Part shown: in pieces, positions 24,595-32,151 of the stretch
Layout: the number at the start of each line of letters is the position of its first letter
Numbering within the stretch: position 1 is the stretch's first letter
Source of the DNA: Treponema sp.
GTDB lineage: Bacteria > Spirochaetota > Spirochaetia > Treponematales > Treponemataceae
DNA: 41,752 nt
Assembly: GCA_017961705.1 (NCBI GenBank)
Contig: JAGCWT010000023.1
Coordinates: forward strand, 1-41,752
Direction of reading: 5' to 3'
Notes under the pieces: model-generated
Database searches by the model: none
Told to the model about the DNA's origin: nothing
What the model saw: the letters and a program-made list of their open reading frames with translations, nothing else
Position numbers and translations under genes: made by a program

Positions 24595-24952
24595 AAACCA
24601 CCCTCCTCACTTTTTTGCAGTATGCCACACCCCCTTCAAAAAAACAATAGCAAAGTCATGAGGCCGGATTGGAGGGGCCCGCGAAAGCGGGTTGCGACAG
24701 CAATGGAGCGCGGTTAGCGCGGAACCCCGCAAAGCCGTTCCACAATAAGTAGGTGTTTGTAAAAGAGCAAAATAGCCACCGAGGAACTGCCGTCCAAATA
24801 AAAAAAGAAAAAACACCTTGGCGGAAAGAGCCAGCCACAATCTTGCGACTAACCTTGACCCAATAGGGCAAAAAGGGGTAAAATCAAAAGAAGTGTTCCA
24901 AACTGAATTTTTAATACGGAACCTTTTTTCTTCTATATAACAGGAGTTTTTT
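24595..24952. other. Intergenic spacer with inverted family B repeat
   Basis: No gene is supported. About 24655-24740 holds, on the minus strand, the GC-rich repeat seen at 18438-18545, including the CCCGCGAAAGCGGG hairpin and GCGGAACCCCGCAAAGCCG. An AT-rich stretch before fabV has possible -10 sequences (TATATA near 24934) but no convincing -35. Confidence 0.55.
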
Positions 24953-26179
24953 ATGGTTATCAAACCCATGATTCGCAGCAACATCTGCATCAACGCACAT
25001 CCGGTTGGATGCGCAAAGGAAACGGAGCGCCAGATAAAATATGCGGTCGCTCAAAAGGCAAAACGCGGAATAAAGACAGTAAAAGAAGGCGGCAAAGGCC
25101 CCAAGACAGTTCTTGTATTGGGCTGCTCCACAGGCTACGGACTTGCCAGCAGAATCAGCGCGGCATTTGAATACGGTGCAGACACAATCGGCGTATCTTT
25201 CGAAAAAGAACCACGCGAAACAAAGGGCGGAACACCAGGCTGGTACAACAACATGGCATTTGACCGCAAGGCAAAAGAAGCAGGCCTCAAGGTTGAAACC
25301 CTCAACGGAGACGCTTTTTCCGACGAAGTGCGCCAGCAGGTAATAGACAAGGTAAAGGCATGGAACGCAAAGTTTGACCTTATCGTTTACAGCCTTGCAA
25401 GCCCCGTAAGAACGGACCCCGACACAAAAGTAATGTACAAGTCTGTAATCAAGCCGGTAGGACAAACCTACGCAGGACAGGCACTGGACATGATGACGGG
25501 AGCACTTTCCTTTATGGAAGCAAAGCCGGCAGAAGGCGATGACATTCCCAACACAATCAAGGTAATGGGCGGCGAAGACTGGGAACGCTGGATTAAGCAG
25601 CTTAGCCAGGCAGGCGTCTTGGCAGAAGGATGCCGCACACTCGCCTACTCATACATCGGTCCAAAGCTTAGCCACGCAATCTACCGCGACGGAACAATCG
25701 GTGCTGCAAAGAAAGACCTGGAAGCAAGGGCCCATACAATCAGCGACATGCTAAAGCCACTTGGTGGAGCCGCATACGTAAGCGAAAACAAGGGTCTTGT
25801 TACAAGGTCCAGCGCGGTAATCCCAATCATTTCCCTCTACCTTGGAGCCCTCTTTAAGGTAATGAAGGCAAAGGGAACCCACGAAGGCTGCATTGAACAG
25901 ATGGAACGCCTCTTTGCAGAACGCCTCTACACAGGAGAAGGCAATTCAGCAGGCAATGTACCTGTAGACAGCGAAGGCCGCATCCGCATAGACGACTGGG
26001 AACTTGACCCTGCGGTACAGGCAGAAGTAGACAAAATCATGGCAAATGTAAAGGAAGAAAACGTAGCTGAACTCACAGATCTGGAAGGCCTCCGCCACGA
26101 CTTCCTTAACATCAACGGCTTTGACGTGGAAGGCGTTGACTACGAAAAAGACGTTGCCGACATGACAAAAATCGACTAA
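24953..26179 (+). CDS. fabV: Trans-2-enoyl-CoA/ACP reductase (FabV/Ter family)
   Basis: The 408-residue enzyme reduces trans-2-enoyl thioesters with NADH, either in fatty acid synthesis or in crotonyl-CoA reduction. The fold markers are clear: the nucleotide-binding LVLGCSTGYGLASR near 50-62, the catalytic Y-x8-K motif Y244...K253 (YRDGTIGAAK), and IYSLASPVRTDP-like sequence in the middle. Length and sequence agree with FabV, and Treponema denticola has a well-known member. AGGAG lies 7 nt ahead of the ATG. No other fatty acid gene is near. Whether it prefers CoA or ACP substrates cannot be told from the sequence. Confidence 0.95.
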   Translation: MVIKPMIRSNICINAHPVGCAKETERQIKYAVAQKAKRGIKTVKEGGKGPKTVLVLGCSTGYGLASRISAAFEYGADTIGVSFEKEPRETKGGTPGWYNNMAFDRKAKEAGLKVETLNGDAFSDEVRQQVIDKVKAWNAKFDLIVYSLASPVRTDPDTKVMYKSVIKPVGQTYAGQALDMMTGALSFMEAKPAEGDDIPNTIKVMGGEDWERWIKQLSQAGVLAEGCRTLAYSYIGPKLSHAIYRDGTIGAAKKDLEARAHTISDMLKPLGGAAYVSENKGLVTRSSAVIPIISLYLGALFKVMKAKGTHEGCIEQMERLFAERLYTGEGNSAGNVPVDSEGRIRIDDWELDPAVQAEVDKIMANVKEENVAELTDLEGLRHDFLNINGFDVEGVDYEKDVADMTKID

Positions 26180-26272
26180 ATGTAACCAAAAGTTACTGCC
26201 GCTTGTTATATATAAAAGGCTGGAATTTTGCAAAACAAAAGCTTGCAGAGTTCTGGCCTCTGGAGGTGCAAT

Positions 26273-26686
26273 ATGAATAATACTACCCGCAAAATAGCAA
26301 TCTTTGCCCTACTCCTTGCAGCGGCAGTAGCAGTACACGCCTACACAAAGGATGATGCAATCGTAAACTACATGGGCTCATATTCACGCTACAGCTTCAC
26401 AAAAGAATGGAGCAATGCGGATACCATTGCCGAAAACCTTCGCGAAAGAATAAACCTTACCAATTTCTACCGCATAACAGAAGAAAACATAGACAAAGAA
26501 GACTACAATGTGCGTGATTTTGCCGAAAAGAACCTTGCTTCCTACGATACATCAGACAACAACGTCTACATGACCATCGTAACGCGCAATGTTGGCAAAG
26601 AGACCTACGACGGCTGGATAATACTTACCCACTGCTCCAAGGCCGAAGGATTTTTTGACTACATCTTTTATTTTTCAGCGCAATAA
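26273..26686 (+). CDS. Small secreted protein
   Basis: The 137-residue product has a signal peptide (IAIFALLLAAAVAVHA, cleavage near residue 23) and a soluble domain I do not recognise. Visible patterns are YTKDDAIVNYMGSYSRYSF, a helix with NLRERINLTNFYRITEENI, and a beta-rich end (YMTIVTRNVGKETYDGWIILTH). The real start is the ATG at 26273, because GGAGG lies 6 nt upstream; the longer frame from 26228 lacks that. It ends 6 nt before the stop of the convergent outer-membrane gene. Confidence 0.75.
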   Translation: MNNTTRKIAIFALLLAAAVAVHAYTKDDAIVNYMGSYSRYSFTKEWSNADTIAENLRERINLTNFYRITEENIDKEDYNVRDFAEKNLASYDTSDNNVYMTIVTRNVGKETYDGWIILTHCSKAEGFFDYIFYFSAQ

Positions 26687-26692
26687 TTAGAA

Positions 26693-28057
26693 TTAGAAGT
26701 CCGCATTCAGGCTAAATACAAGCCCAACCAAAACAGCTGGCTTATTTTCGGTAGAAACTATGTCCACCTTGTTGTAAGTAGTTGTCTGGTTCCCGTAAAA
26801 GACCGGCACAAGAAAAGAAACTGTTCCGTGCGGAAGACCAGAAAAAGAAAGGCTTGGAATTACAGAGCCAAATGAATCATTCAGATTGTGGAACCACTGC
26901 ACGTTTGCAGAAACGATTCCCCCGGCAATATGCCTCCATGAACCGGTAAAAGCAACGTTATTTGTAACTTCAGAACCGTAAATCTTGTCGGTATTGTCAA
27001 AAATAGTTTCAAATTCGGTAACAAAGCCTATCTTCTGGGGTGCCTTTCCAAACTGCCAAAGCCTGCTTATGCCGCCAACAAACTTTGCATAGTCAAAGTC
27101 TTCCTTTTTCCATGTATAGGAACTGTAAAGAATCTTCTTGTCAGGAACATCCGTATGAAGCTTTCCCCATGCCGTAACGTGCCAGTCATAGATGTCGCCA
27201 GAAAATTCAAGCCCAACCGCAGGCGTAATCAATTCATCTTTTGTAACCGAATCCGGCCAGGTCTTAAAAAATGCCTTAAGCGAAAAGAGTCCAAACGGAT
27301 ATTCAATGCTTGCAGCATAGCAAAGGTTTTGCTTGTCCAGCTTTTGATCCTTTCCGGTGTAGTAATACTGGGCAAGAGCCTGAATCTCACCGCGACCAAT
27401 GGGAATTGTTGCTATGCCAAAGAAATCCTTGGAAAAATCATCATCGTCATCGGTGTCTAGAACAGAAGAACCTGTTTTGTCCAAAAAAGAGTCATCCAGA
27501 ATGTTTGTGTCAAAGATGAATGAATTGCCCCACTTTGTGTCCGTCCGCCCGCCGGTAAGATAAACACGGTCTAGCAGGATGTAGTCAAAGTACAGGGTTC
27601 TTACGTCCCACTCCATGTCGGGGAACTTTGCAAAGACGTCGCCCTTAAGGCAAAGCACGGAAGAAGGTCTTGCGGTAAAACCAAGGGTCGCATAAAAAGA
27701 AGCGTAGGGAGACTTGTCCCTTTCCGGCGTGAATTTTTGTATGTAGCCAAGGTTTGCCTTTACGCTGCCGTTAAAAACAATGTTGCCTACAGGGGAATTT
27801 ATTGAAGGTGAAGCCGAGCTTGTTACCGGTGTGCCTTCAGTTCCAACGGAATCAGAGGAATCTTCAAACATAGAGTCCAAATCATCCATTTCATCCGCCG
27901 AAGACTGGGCATTTTCTGCAAAAAGAGGGGTGGGAGCCAGAATAAACAAGAATTCCAGGCAAAAAAGCGCCAAAAAACTTAAAAACCACCTGCCAACAGA
28001 ACTTCCATTGGCAACAGTATGCCGTCTTGCTCCCGATTTTCCCCTGTTTAATATCAT
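26693..28057 (-). CDS. Probable outer-membrane beta-barrel protein
   Basis: The 454-residue product has an unusually long signal sequence (about 47 residues; hydrophobic core FLSFLALFCLEFLFILA), an acidic Ser/Asp linker (SSADEMDDLDSMFEDSSDS), and then many amphipathic beta strands with aromatic ends, finishing in Phe (LVGLVFSLNADF). This pattern is what one expects of an outer-membrane barrel. A short Asp run (DTDDDDDF) in a loop could bind calcium. The start overlaps the stop of the LolA-like gene (ATGA), so it is the last gene of the permease operon. It could be the outer-membrane exit or a cargo-receiving partner, which is inference from position only. Confidence 0.78.
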   Translation of the reverse strand: MILNRGKSGARRHTVANGSSVGRWFLSFLALFCLEFLFILAPTPLFAENAQSSADEMDDLDSMFEDSSDSVGTEGTPVTSSASPSINSPVGNIVFNGSVKANLGYIQKFTPERDKSPYASFYATLGFTARPSSVLCLKGDVFAKFPDMEWDVRTLYFDYILLDRVYLTGGRTDTKWGNSFIFDTNILDDSFLDKTGSSVLDTDDDDDFSKDFFGIATIPIGRGEIQALAQYYYTGKDQKLDKQNLCYAASIEYPFGLFSLKAFFKTWPDSVTKDELITPAVGLEFSGDIYDWHVTAWGKLHTDVPDKKILYSSYTWKKEDFDYAKFVGGISRLWQFGKAPQKIGFVTEFETIFDNTDKIYGSEVTNNVAFTGSWRHIAGGIVSANVQWFHNLNDSFGSVIPSLSFSGLPHGTVSFLVPVFYGNQTTTYNKVDIVSTENKPAVLVGLVFSLNADF

Positions 28058-28863
28058 TTGCTCATCATTTCCACATATTTCTTAGTATAAACCGTGTCGC
28101 TCTGCTTTGCAAAAGAAACATTGGTAACGGTAATCTGAGTCTTTTCGTACTGCATCTTACCGTCTATCTTTTTACCGCGGAGGTTGTCCACGATAAGCAT
28201 TTTGTCTGGGACGGAATGAGAGCCATACTTCTGGTAGGAAGGAATAGCCAAAGTGCGCAAAAGCTGGCCGGAAAGGCTGTAGTCTTCCCTCTTCCTGATA
28301 AGGCCATCATCCTTTGTAACCCAAAGCTTTACCGTAGGATAGTCCACGTTCTTTGCAGAAGCCTTAAGCTCAAAAAGCACGCAGTCAAGCTTTCCAAGCA
28401 TTACGTCGGAAAACTTTTCTATAGAATAATCGGTAGAAAAATGCTGGGGCACAAGGTCTGAATTGTTTGCATTAGAACCCTGGAACTTTTCGTGGGAACT
28501 TGTAAAGACAAACTGCTTGTCTGCCGGGTCGTAGAACCAGATGCTGTTGTCAAACTGGACGTAGCCCTTGCCCTTGTCCTTGGAAGGGGCTGTAATAAGG
28601 ATTGTGTAGGACTGGGCTGAATCGCGGCGGTACATTACTGCCTGGACGTTTGAATTTCCCTGTCCCGGCTTGCTCTGAACCATTGAATAGTTTGCAGCAA
28701 AGTCGGAATCCATAAAGGCTGTGCTCTGGTCGGTTTTCTTAAGCAAAGTCTTTGCCTCTGCGGCAGAAGTAGTCTGGGCATGCAAGGCTGGCGCACACAA
28801 GGCGGAAGCTGCCGCAAGCAAGAAAGAAGCGTATACAAATGAAGTCTTAGATATAATTCTCAT
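28054..28863 (-). CDS. LolA-like outer-membrane lipoprotein-sorting protein
   Basis: The 269-residue product has a signal peptide (about 29 residues, ending ALHA) and a LolA-like fold as in the 'outer membrane lipoprotein-sorting protein' family. Segments of the beta layer are VQAVMYRRDSAQSYTILI, SIWFYDPADKQFVF, VLFELKASAKNVDYPTVKLWV and DKMLIVDNLRGKKIDGKM. Such proteins carry lipids or lipoproteins across the periplasm from an FtsX-type transporter. The ATG at 28863 is chosen because AGGAG lies 8 nt upstream; the frame also opens with a TTG at 28869. It follows the two permease genes after 17 nt, supporting a shared export route. Confidence 0.85.
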   Translation of the reverse strand: MRIISKTSFVYASFLLAAASALCAPALHAQTTSAAEAKTLLKKTDQSTAFMDSDFAANYSMVQSKPGQGNSNVQAVMYRRDSAQSYTILITAPSKDKGKGYVQFDNSIWFYDPADKQFVFTSSHEKFQGSNANNSDLVPQHFSTDYSIEKFSDVMLGKLDCVLFELKASAKNVDYPTVKLWVTKDDGLIRKREDYSLSGQLLRTLAIPSYQKYGSHSVPDKMLIVDNLRGKKIDGKMQYEKTQITVTNVSFAKQSDTVYTKKYVEMMSK

Positions 28864-28880
28864 AGTCAATACTCCTAAAT

Positions 28881-30182
28881 TTAGGCTGTTGTTGCAAACG
28901 CATTCACAGGGCTAATGTGAACAACGTTTCGTATCGTAAACAACACAGACAATATTGTAGTTACAGCTATAATTCCCAAGAGCAAAAGCCATTTTGCAGG
29001 CTCAATTTTTGGAATAAGGCGGCCGGCGGTAAGGAAAATGTCAAAAGCCGGTATTACAGAAAGATTCAGGTAGGAAACCGCAAGCGATATGAGCAGGGCA
29101 AGAATTACCCCGCTAACAAAACCTGCAAGCAAAAGGAACAAAGTCTCAAAAAGGAAGACCTTCTTTACCCCGGAACTCTTCATGCCAATGGCCCTGTATA
29201 TGCCAATTTCCGTAATGCGCTTCATAACGATTACCCGGTAGGTGCTGCCAATTCCAACCGCAATTATAGACACAAGTATCACCGTAATCAACAGGGTAAC
29301 AAAAGAAAGTGCCTTTATGACCATCTGCAAGTCCTTTATGTTTGCATCCAGGGTAATAAGTGCATAGACCGGCTTGGGTGAAACGTTGTCAAAAAGAACG
29401 GCGTAAAAGGCCTGCTTGTCGTCCGTAAGGTGGAACATGTTGAACTGCTTTTCAAGGCCAGACTGCAAAGAAAGCACTTCCTTTTCCGTGGGGGAACGCT
29501 TTCCGTAGTTAAGGCAGATTCTGTTGGTATAGTTTTCAGAATATCCGGTTGCGGTGCGGAGGCTCTGTATGTCTATATAGGAAGTGTACATTCCAAAAAG
29601 GCTCGCATCCTGAAAGATTCCCGAAACCACAAGGTTTATTGTGTTTGTGTACTTGCCAATCGTGTAAAGCTGCAGGGTAATCAAGTCCCCGGCATGGAGT
29701 CCAAGACGCTTCGCAATTGGCTCAGAAATAATCATCGTGTTGTGCTCTGGCGTAACAGTCACGCCGCCTTCAACAAAGGTAAAGCTTGCAAAGAGTTCAG
29801 CTTCGGCTTCAAAATCAACACCCTTAAAAACTCTCTGGCGGATTTTCTGACCTTCATAGTAAAAAGCGGAATTCCTTGCGTCATAGTCAAAGCGTTTGTA
29901 GAATTTTACGTCGTCTGCAACAAGGGGCCTTATCTTTTCTATAAATTCCTCTGGATTCTGTATGTCAAAGTTGTTTGAGCCGCCCATAAACTGAAGGTCG
30001 CCGCCGTAATAGAGCTTTGCCCTTTGCTGGACAGCCTGAACCATTCCGTCAGTTATCAATATGGAAGCAAGTATTATTGCAACGCCAAAAAGGCATACCG
30101 CAAAAAGGGAGCGGTACTGGGCCCTGTTCTGCAAGATAGATTTAACTGCCAGCTTTGCATAGAATTTTGCCCTGGAAAACAT
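28881..30182 (-). CDS. FtsX/MacB-type ABC transporter permease (second of pair)
   Basis: The 433-residue product has the layout of LolC/LolE/MacB permeases: one N-terminal membrane helix (about 24-45), a large periplasmic domain (about 50-285), and three C-terminal helices (about 290-318, 345-375 and 395-420). The cytoplasmic coupling region VIVMKRITEIGIYRAIGMKSSG is typical of FtsX-type proteins. These permeases extract lipoproteins or lipids from the inner membrane, or act mechanically, rather than forming a channel. The ATG shares one base with the stop of the upstream permease. No ATPase gene is in the operon. Confidence 0.88.
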   Translation of the reverse strand: MFSRAKFYAKLAVKSILQNRAQYRSLFAVCLFGVAIILASILITDGMVQAVQQRAKLYYGGDLQFMGGSNNFDIQNPEEFIEKIRPLVADDVKFYKRFDYDARNSAFYYEGQKIRQRVFKGVDFEAEAELFASFTFVEGGVTVTPEHNTMIISEPIAKRLGLHAGDLITLQLYTIGKYTNTINLVVSGIFQDASLFGMYTSYIDIQSLRTATGYSENYTNRICLNYGKRSPTEKEVLSLQSGLEKQFNMFHLTDDKQAFYAVLFDNVSPKPVYALITLDANIKDLQMVIKALSFVTLLITVILVSIIAVGIGSTYRVIVMKRITEIGIYRAIGMKSSGVKKVFLFETLFLLLAGFVSGVILALLISLAVSYLNLSVIPAFDIFLTAGRLIPKIEPAKWLLLLGIIAVTTILSVLFTIRNVVHISPVNAFATTA

Positions 30183-31708
30183 TACACCTGCCTCCTCATA
30201 GCCTCTACCGGAGTTGCCCTAAGAGCCACCCTAACAGGATAGATGCAGCCCACAACGGCAAGAAGCACGGAAAGTGAAAGGTTCTGTATTGCATTGGAAG
30301 CCGTAATTGCCGCAGTAAGTGTCTTTCCGCCAAAAAGCTGGGCAAGATAAGTGTTGGAAATGCCAATATGAGCCTTTTGAAGCATAAAAGTAAAAAGACA
30401 TCCCAAAAGGCAGCCTATAATACCGGAAGTTATGGTAAGCAGGGAAGTCTCGCAAAGGAATTCCTTAATCACAAACCCCCGCTTTGCACCAAGGGCTCGT
30501 ATTGTTCCAGTCTCACCGATTCTAGAAATAGAAGAAACGGTAAGCGTATTGTTCACCACAATAAAGCCTGTAAGAAGAATCAGCACAATGCCAATGTTAA
30601 AGATAATGCGGAGGTAAAAAGAAATGTAAACAGAACCGCCGGCCGCATCCCGCCAGTTAACAGCCTGAACCGCCCACTCCTTCTCCTTAAAGACCTTGTT
30701 CAGCTGCTTTATAATCTTGCCTTCGTTTGCAGAAGCGTCAGTCATGCAGATTAGATAGGACCAGACAGAACTTTCCGCCTGCAAAGCCACATTTTCACCG
30801 GAAGCACCGGAAGTACCAGAAGTACCAGAAGAAGCCTCCCCCGCCCCATCACCAGAAGCAGAATCAGCACCAGAGCCAGCAGAATCACCACCCGCAAACA
30901 CAGGACCGTCAAGGGCTTCCTCACCGTCAAAATCCTGCGAATTTCCAAAAAGGTCATCTATGGAAGAATCATCTTCTATTAAATCAATCTGCGACTCCTC
31001 AATCTCCACTGAATCAGAAAAATCCTGCATGCCAATAAGGTCGCGCAAAGTCTGCGGAGAAATAAGCGCTATGCCGGAAAGCGTTGGGTTTTGTGAATCA
31101 TAAGTGTAAATTCCAGAAAGCGGAACCGAACGGATGGAAAAAGAAACGCCGTCCCCATTCAAAAGCTGAATGTCCGAACCAATGCCAAGATTAACACCGG
31201 CAGTCTTGTTTATCCTTGCAAGGGCATCCGTATTAAGCAAAAGCCCAGCCTCTCCGTCCTTAAAGGCACGCCCCTCAACAATCTTTATGCTGGACATAAG
31301 AGTCGTGTACTGCTCGCCCGGAACCCCAAAAAGAGAAATCGGAACGCGCTTATCGTTTACGTTAACAGCGGCATAACCTGTAATCTGCGGAACAACAGCC
31401 CTAACGCCCTCCACCCCAAGAGCCGCCTCCTTAATCTTTGCATAGGGAACAAGGGTTGGAATTTCCGAAAGCTTACCCGTAACAGGCGTCTCGTCCCCAA
31501 AAAGGCTAAGCGGAAAGTCCACCTTTGGCCGCAAAACTATGTTACCGGTAAAACTGTTTATAAAAGTACGCTCAAGCCCATGGTCCGTACCGTCAAACAC
31601 TGCATTGGAAACAAAAAGCAGCGCAATCGCAAATGAGATAAAAAGTATAATTACAAGCGAACTTTTCCGTGAAATGACGTTTTTTAGCGCCAACCTAAGA
31701 GCATACAT
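30182..31708 (-). CDS. FtsX/MacB-type ABC transporter permease with acidic low-complexity insert
   Basis: The 508-residue product has the same four-helix FtsX plan as its partner: N-terminal helix about 15-38, MacB-like periplasmic domain, then three C-terminal helices from about 365 onward, with SISRIGETGTIRALGAKRGFV as the coupling region. Residues about 232-315 are an extra Asp/Glu-rich then Gly/Ser/Ala-rich stretch with tandem TSGTSGASG, encoded by four 9-bp repeats (30797-30832). This is not part of the usual fold and probably makes a flexible periplasmic loop. The start lies only 7 nt from a -10 box and has no Shine-Dalgarno. It is the first gene of the four-gene leftward operon. Confidence 0.87.
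   Translation of the reverse strand: MYALRLALKNVISRKSSLVIILFISFAIALLFVSNAVFDGTDHGLERTFINSFTGNIVLRPKVDFPLSLFGDETPVTGKLSEIPTLVPYAKIKEAALGVEGVRAVVPQITGYAAVNVNDKRVPISLFGVPGEQYTTLMSSIKIVEGRAFKDGEAGLLLNTDALARINKTAGVNLGIGSDIQLLNGDGVSFSIRSVPLSGIYTYDSQNPTLSGIALISPQTLRDLIGMQDFSDSVEIEESQIDLIEDDSSIDDLFGNSQDFDGEEALDGPVFAGGDSAGSGADSASGDGAGEASSGTSGTSGASGENVALQAESSVWSYLICMTDASANEGKIIKQLNKVFKEKEWAVQAVNWRDAAGGSVYISFYLRIIFNIGIVLILLTGFIVVNNTLTVSSISRIGETGTIRALGAKRGFVIKEFLCETSLLTITSGIIGCLLGCLFTFMLQKAHIGISNTYLAQLFGGKTLTAAITASNAIQNLSLSVLLAVVGCIYPVRVALRATPVEAMRRQV
30797..30832 (-). repeat. Four tandem 9-bp repeats inside the permease gene
   Basis: Units ACCGGAAGC, ACCGGAAGT, ACCAGAAGT and ACCAGAAGA follow each other without gaps. 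On the coding strand they encode Ser-Gly/Thr tripeptides, so copy changes would keep the frame. Confidence 0.85.
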
Positions 31709-31715
31709 CGCGCCT

Positions 31716-31744
31716 ATCTTACTACATTACAAAAAAAATTACAA
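31716..31744 (-). promoter_or_regulatory. Promoter of the permease/LolA-like operon
   Basis: On the minus strand TTGTAA (31744-31739) and TAAGAT (31721-31716) are 17 nt apart. The -10 box ends 7 nt before the ATG at 31708, so the transcript would start at or next to the start codon. Confidence 0.55.
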
Positions 31745-32151
31745 TGACAATAAAATTTACCTTTATAGCATACAGGAGTGTGTAGTCCGCTTCAAGCAAC
31801 GCTGCAAGTTCCCCCAGATTCTTTTGCATCATGAGGGGTAAGTCTCCCCCTGCGCGCCCACTTCGTTGGTCGCTACCCCCTCTGCGGGCTCAAACGCCGC
31901 CCGCAACACCTGCTAAAATTTATGGCAAGTTCGCGTACAAATTCTACAAAATTAATATTATTTCAAGTTAACAAACTATTAGAAAGTTCATCAAGACATA
32001 AAATCAGGCTATAAAAGAAATTACGGGCATACGGAAGCAAAAAGTTCCATCAAAGCCCAGGACAAATGCCTCATGGCAATAACACATCTTTATGTTCCGA
32101 ATGGTAGGTTTTATAATAGTATTTTTTTCTCCCTAACTATTACAGATACTA
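31745..32151. repeat. Spacer with inverted family C repeat, left border of defence region
   Basis: No gene is supported. About 31835-31930 holds GGTAAGTCTCCCCCTGC, CCACTTCGTTGG and CTACCCCCTCTGCGGG, the reverse of the copy at about 14795-14887. The rest is AT-rich. It lies between the permease operon promoter and the end of the nuclease gene, so it may mark the junction of the acquired segment. Confidence 0.65.
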
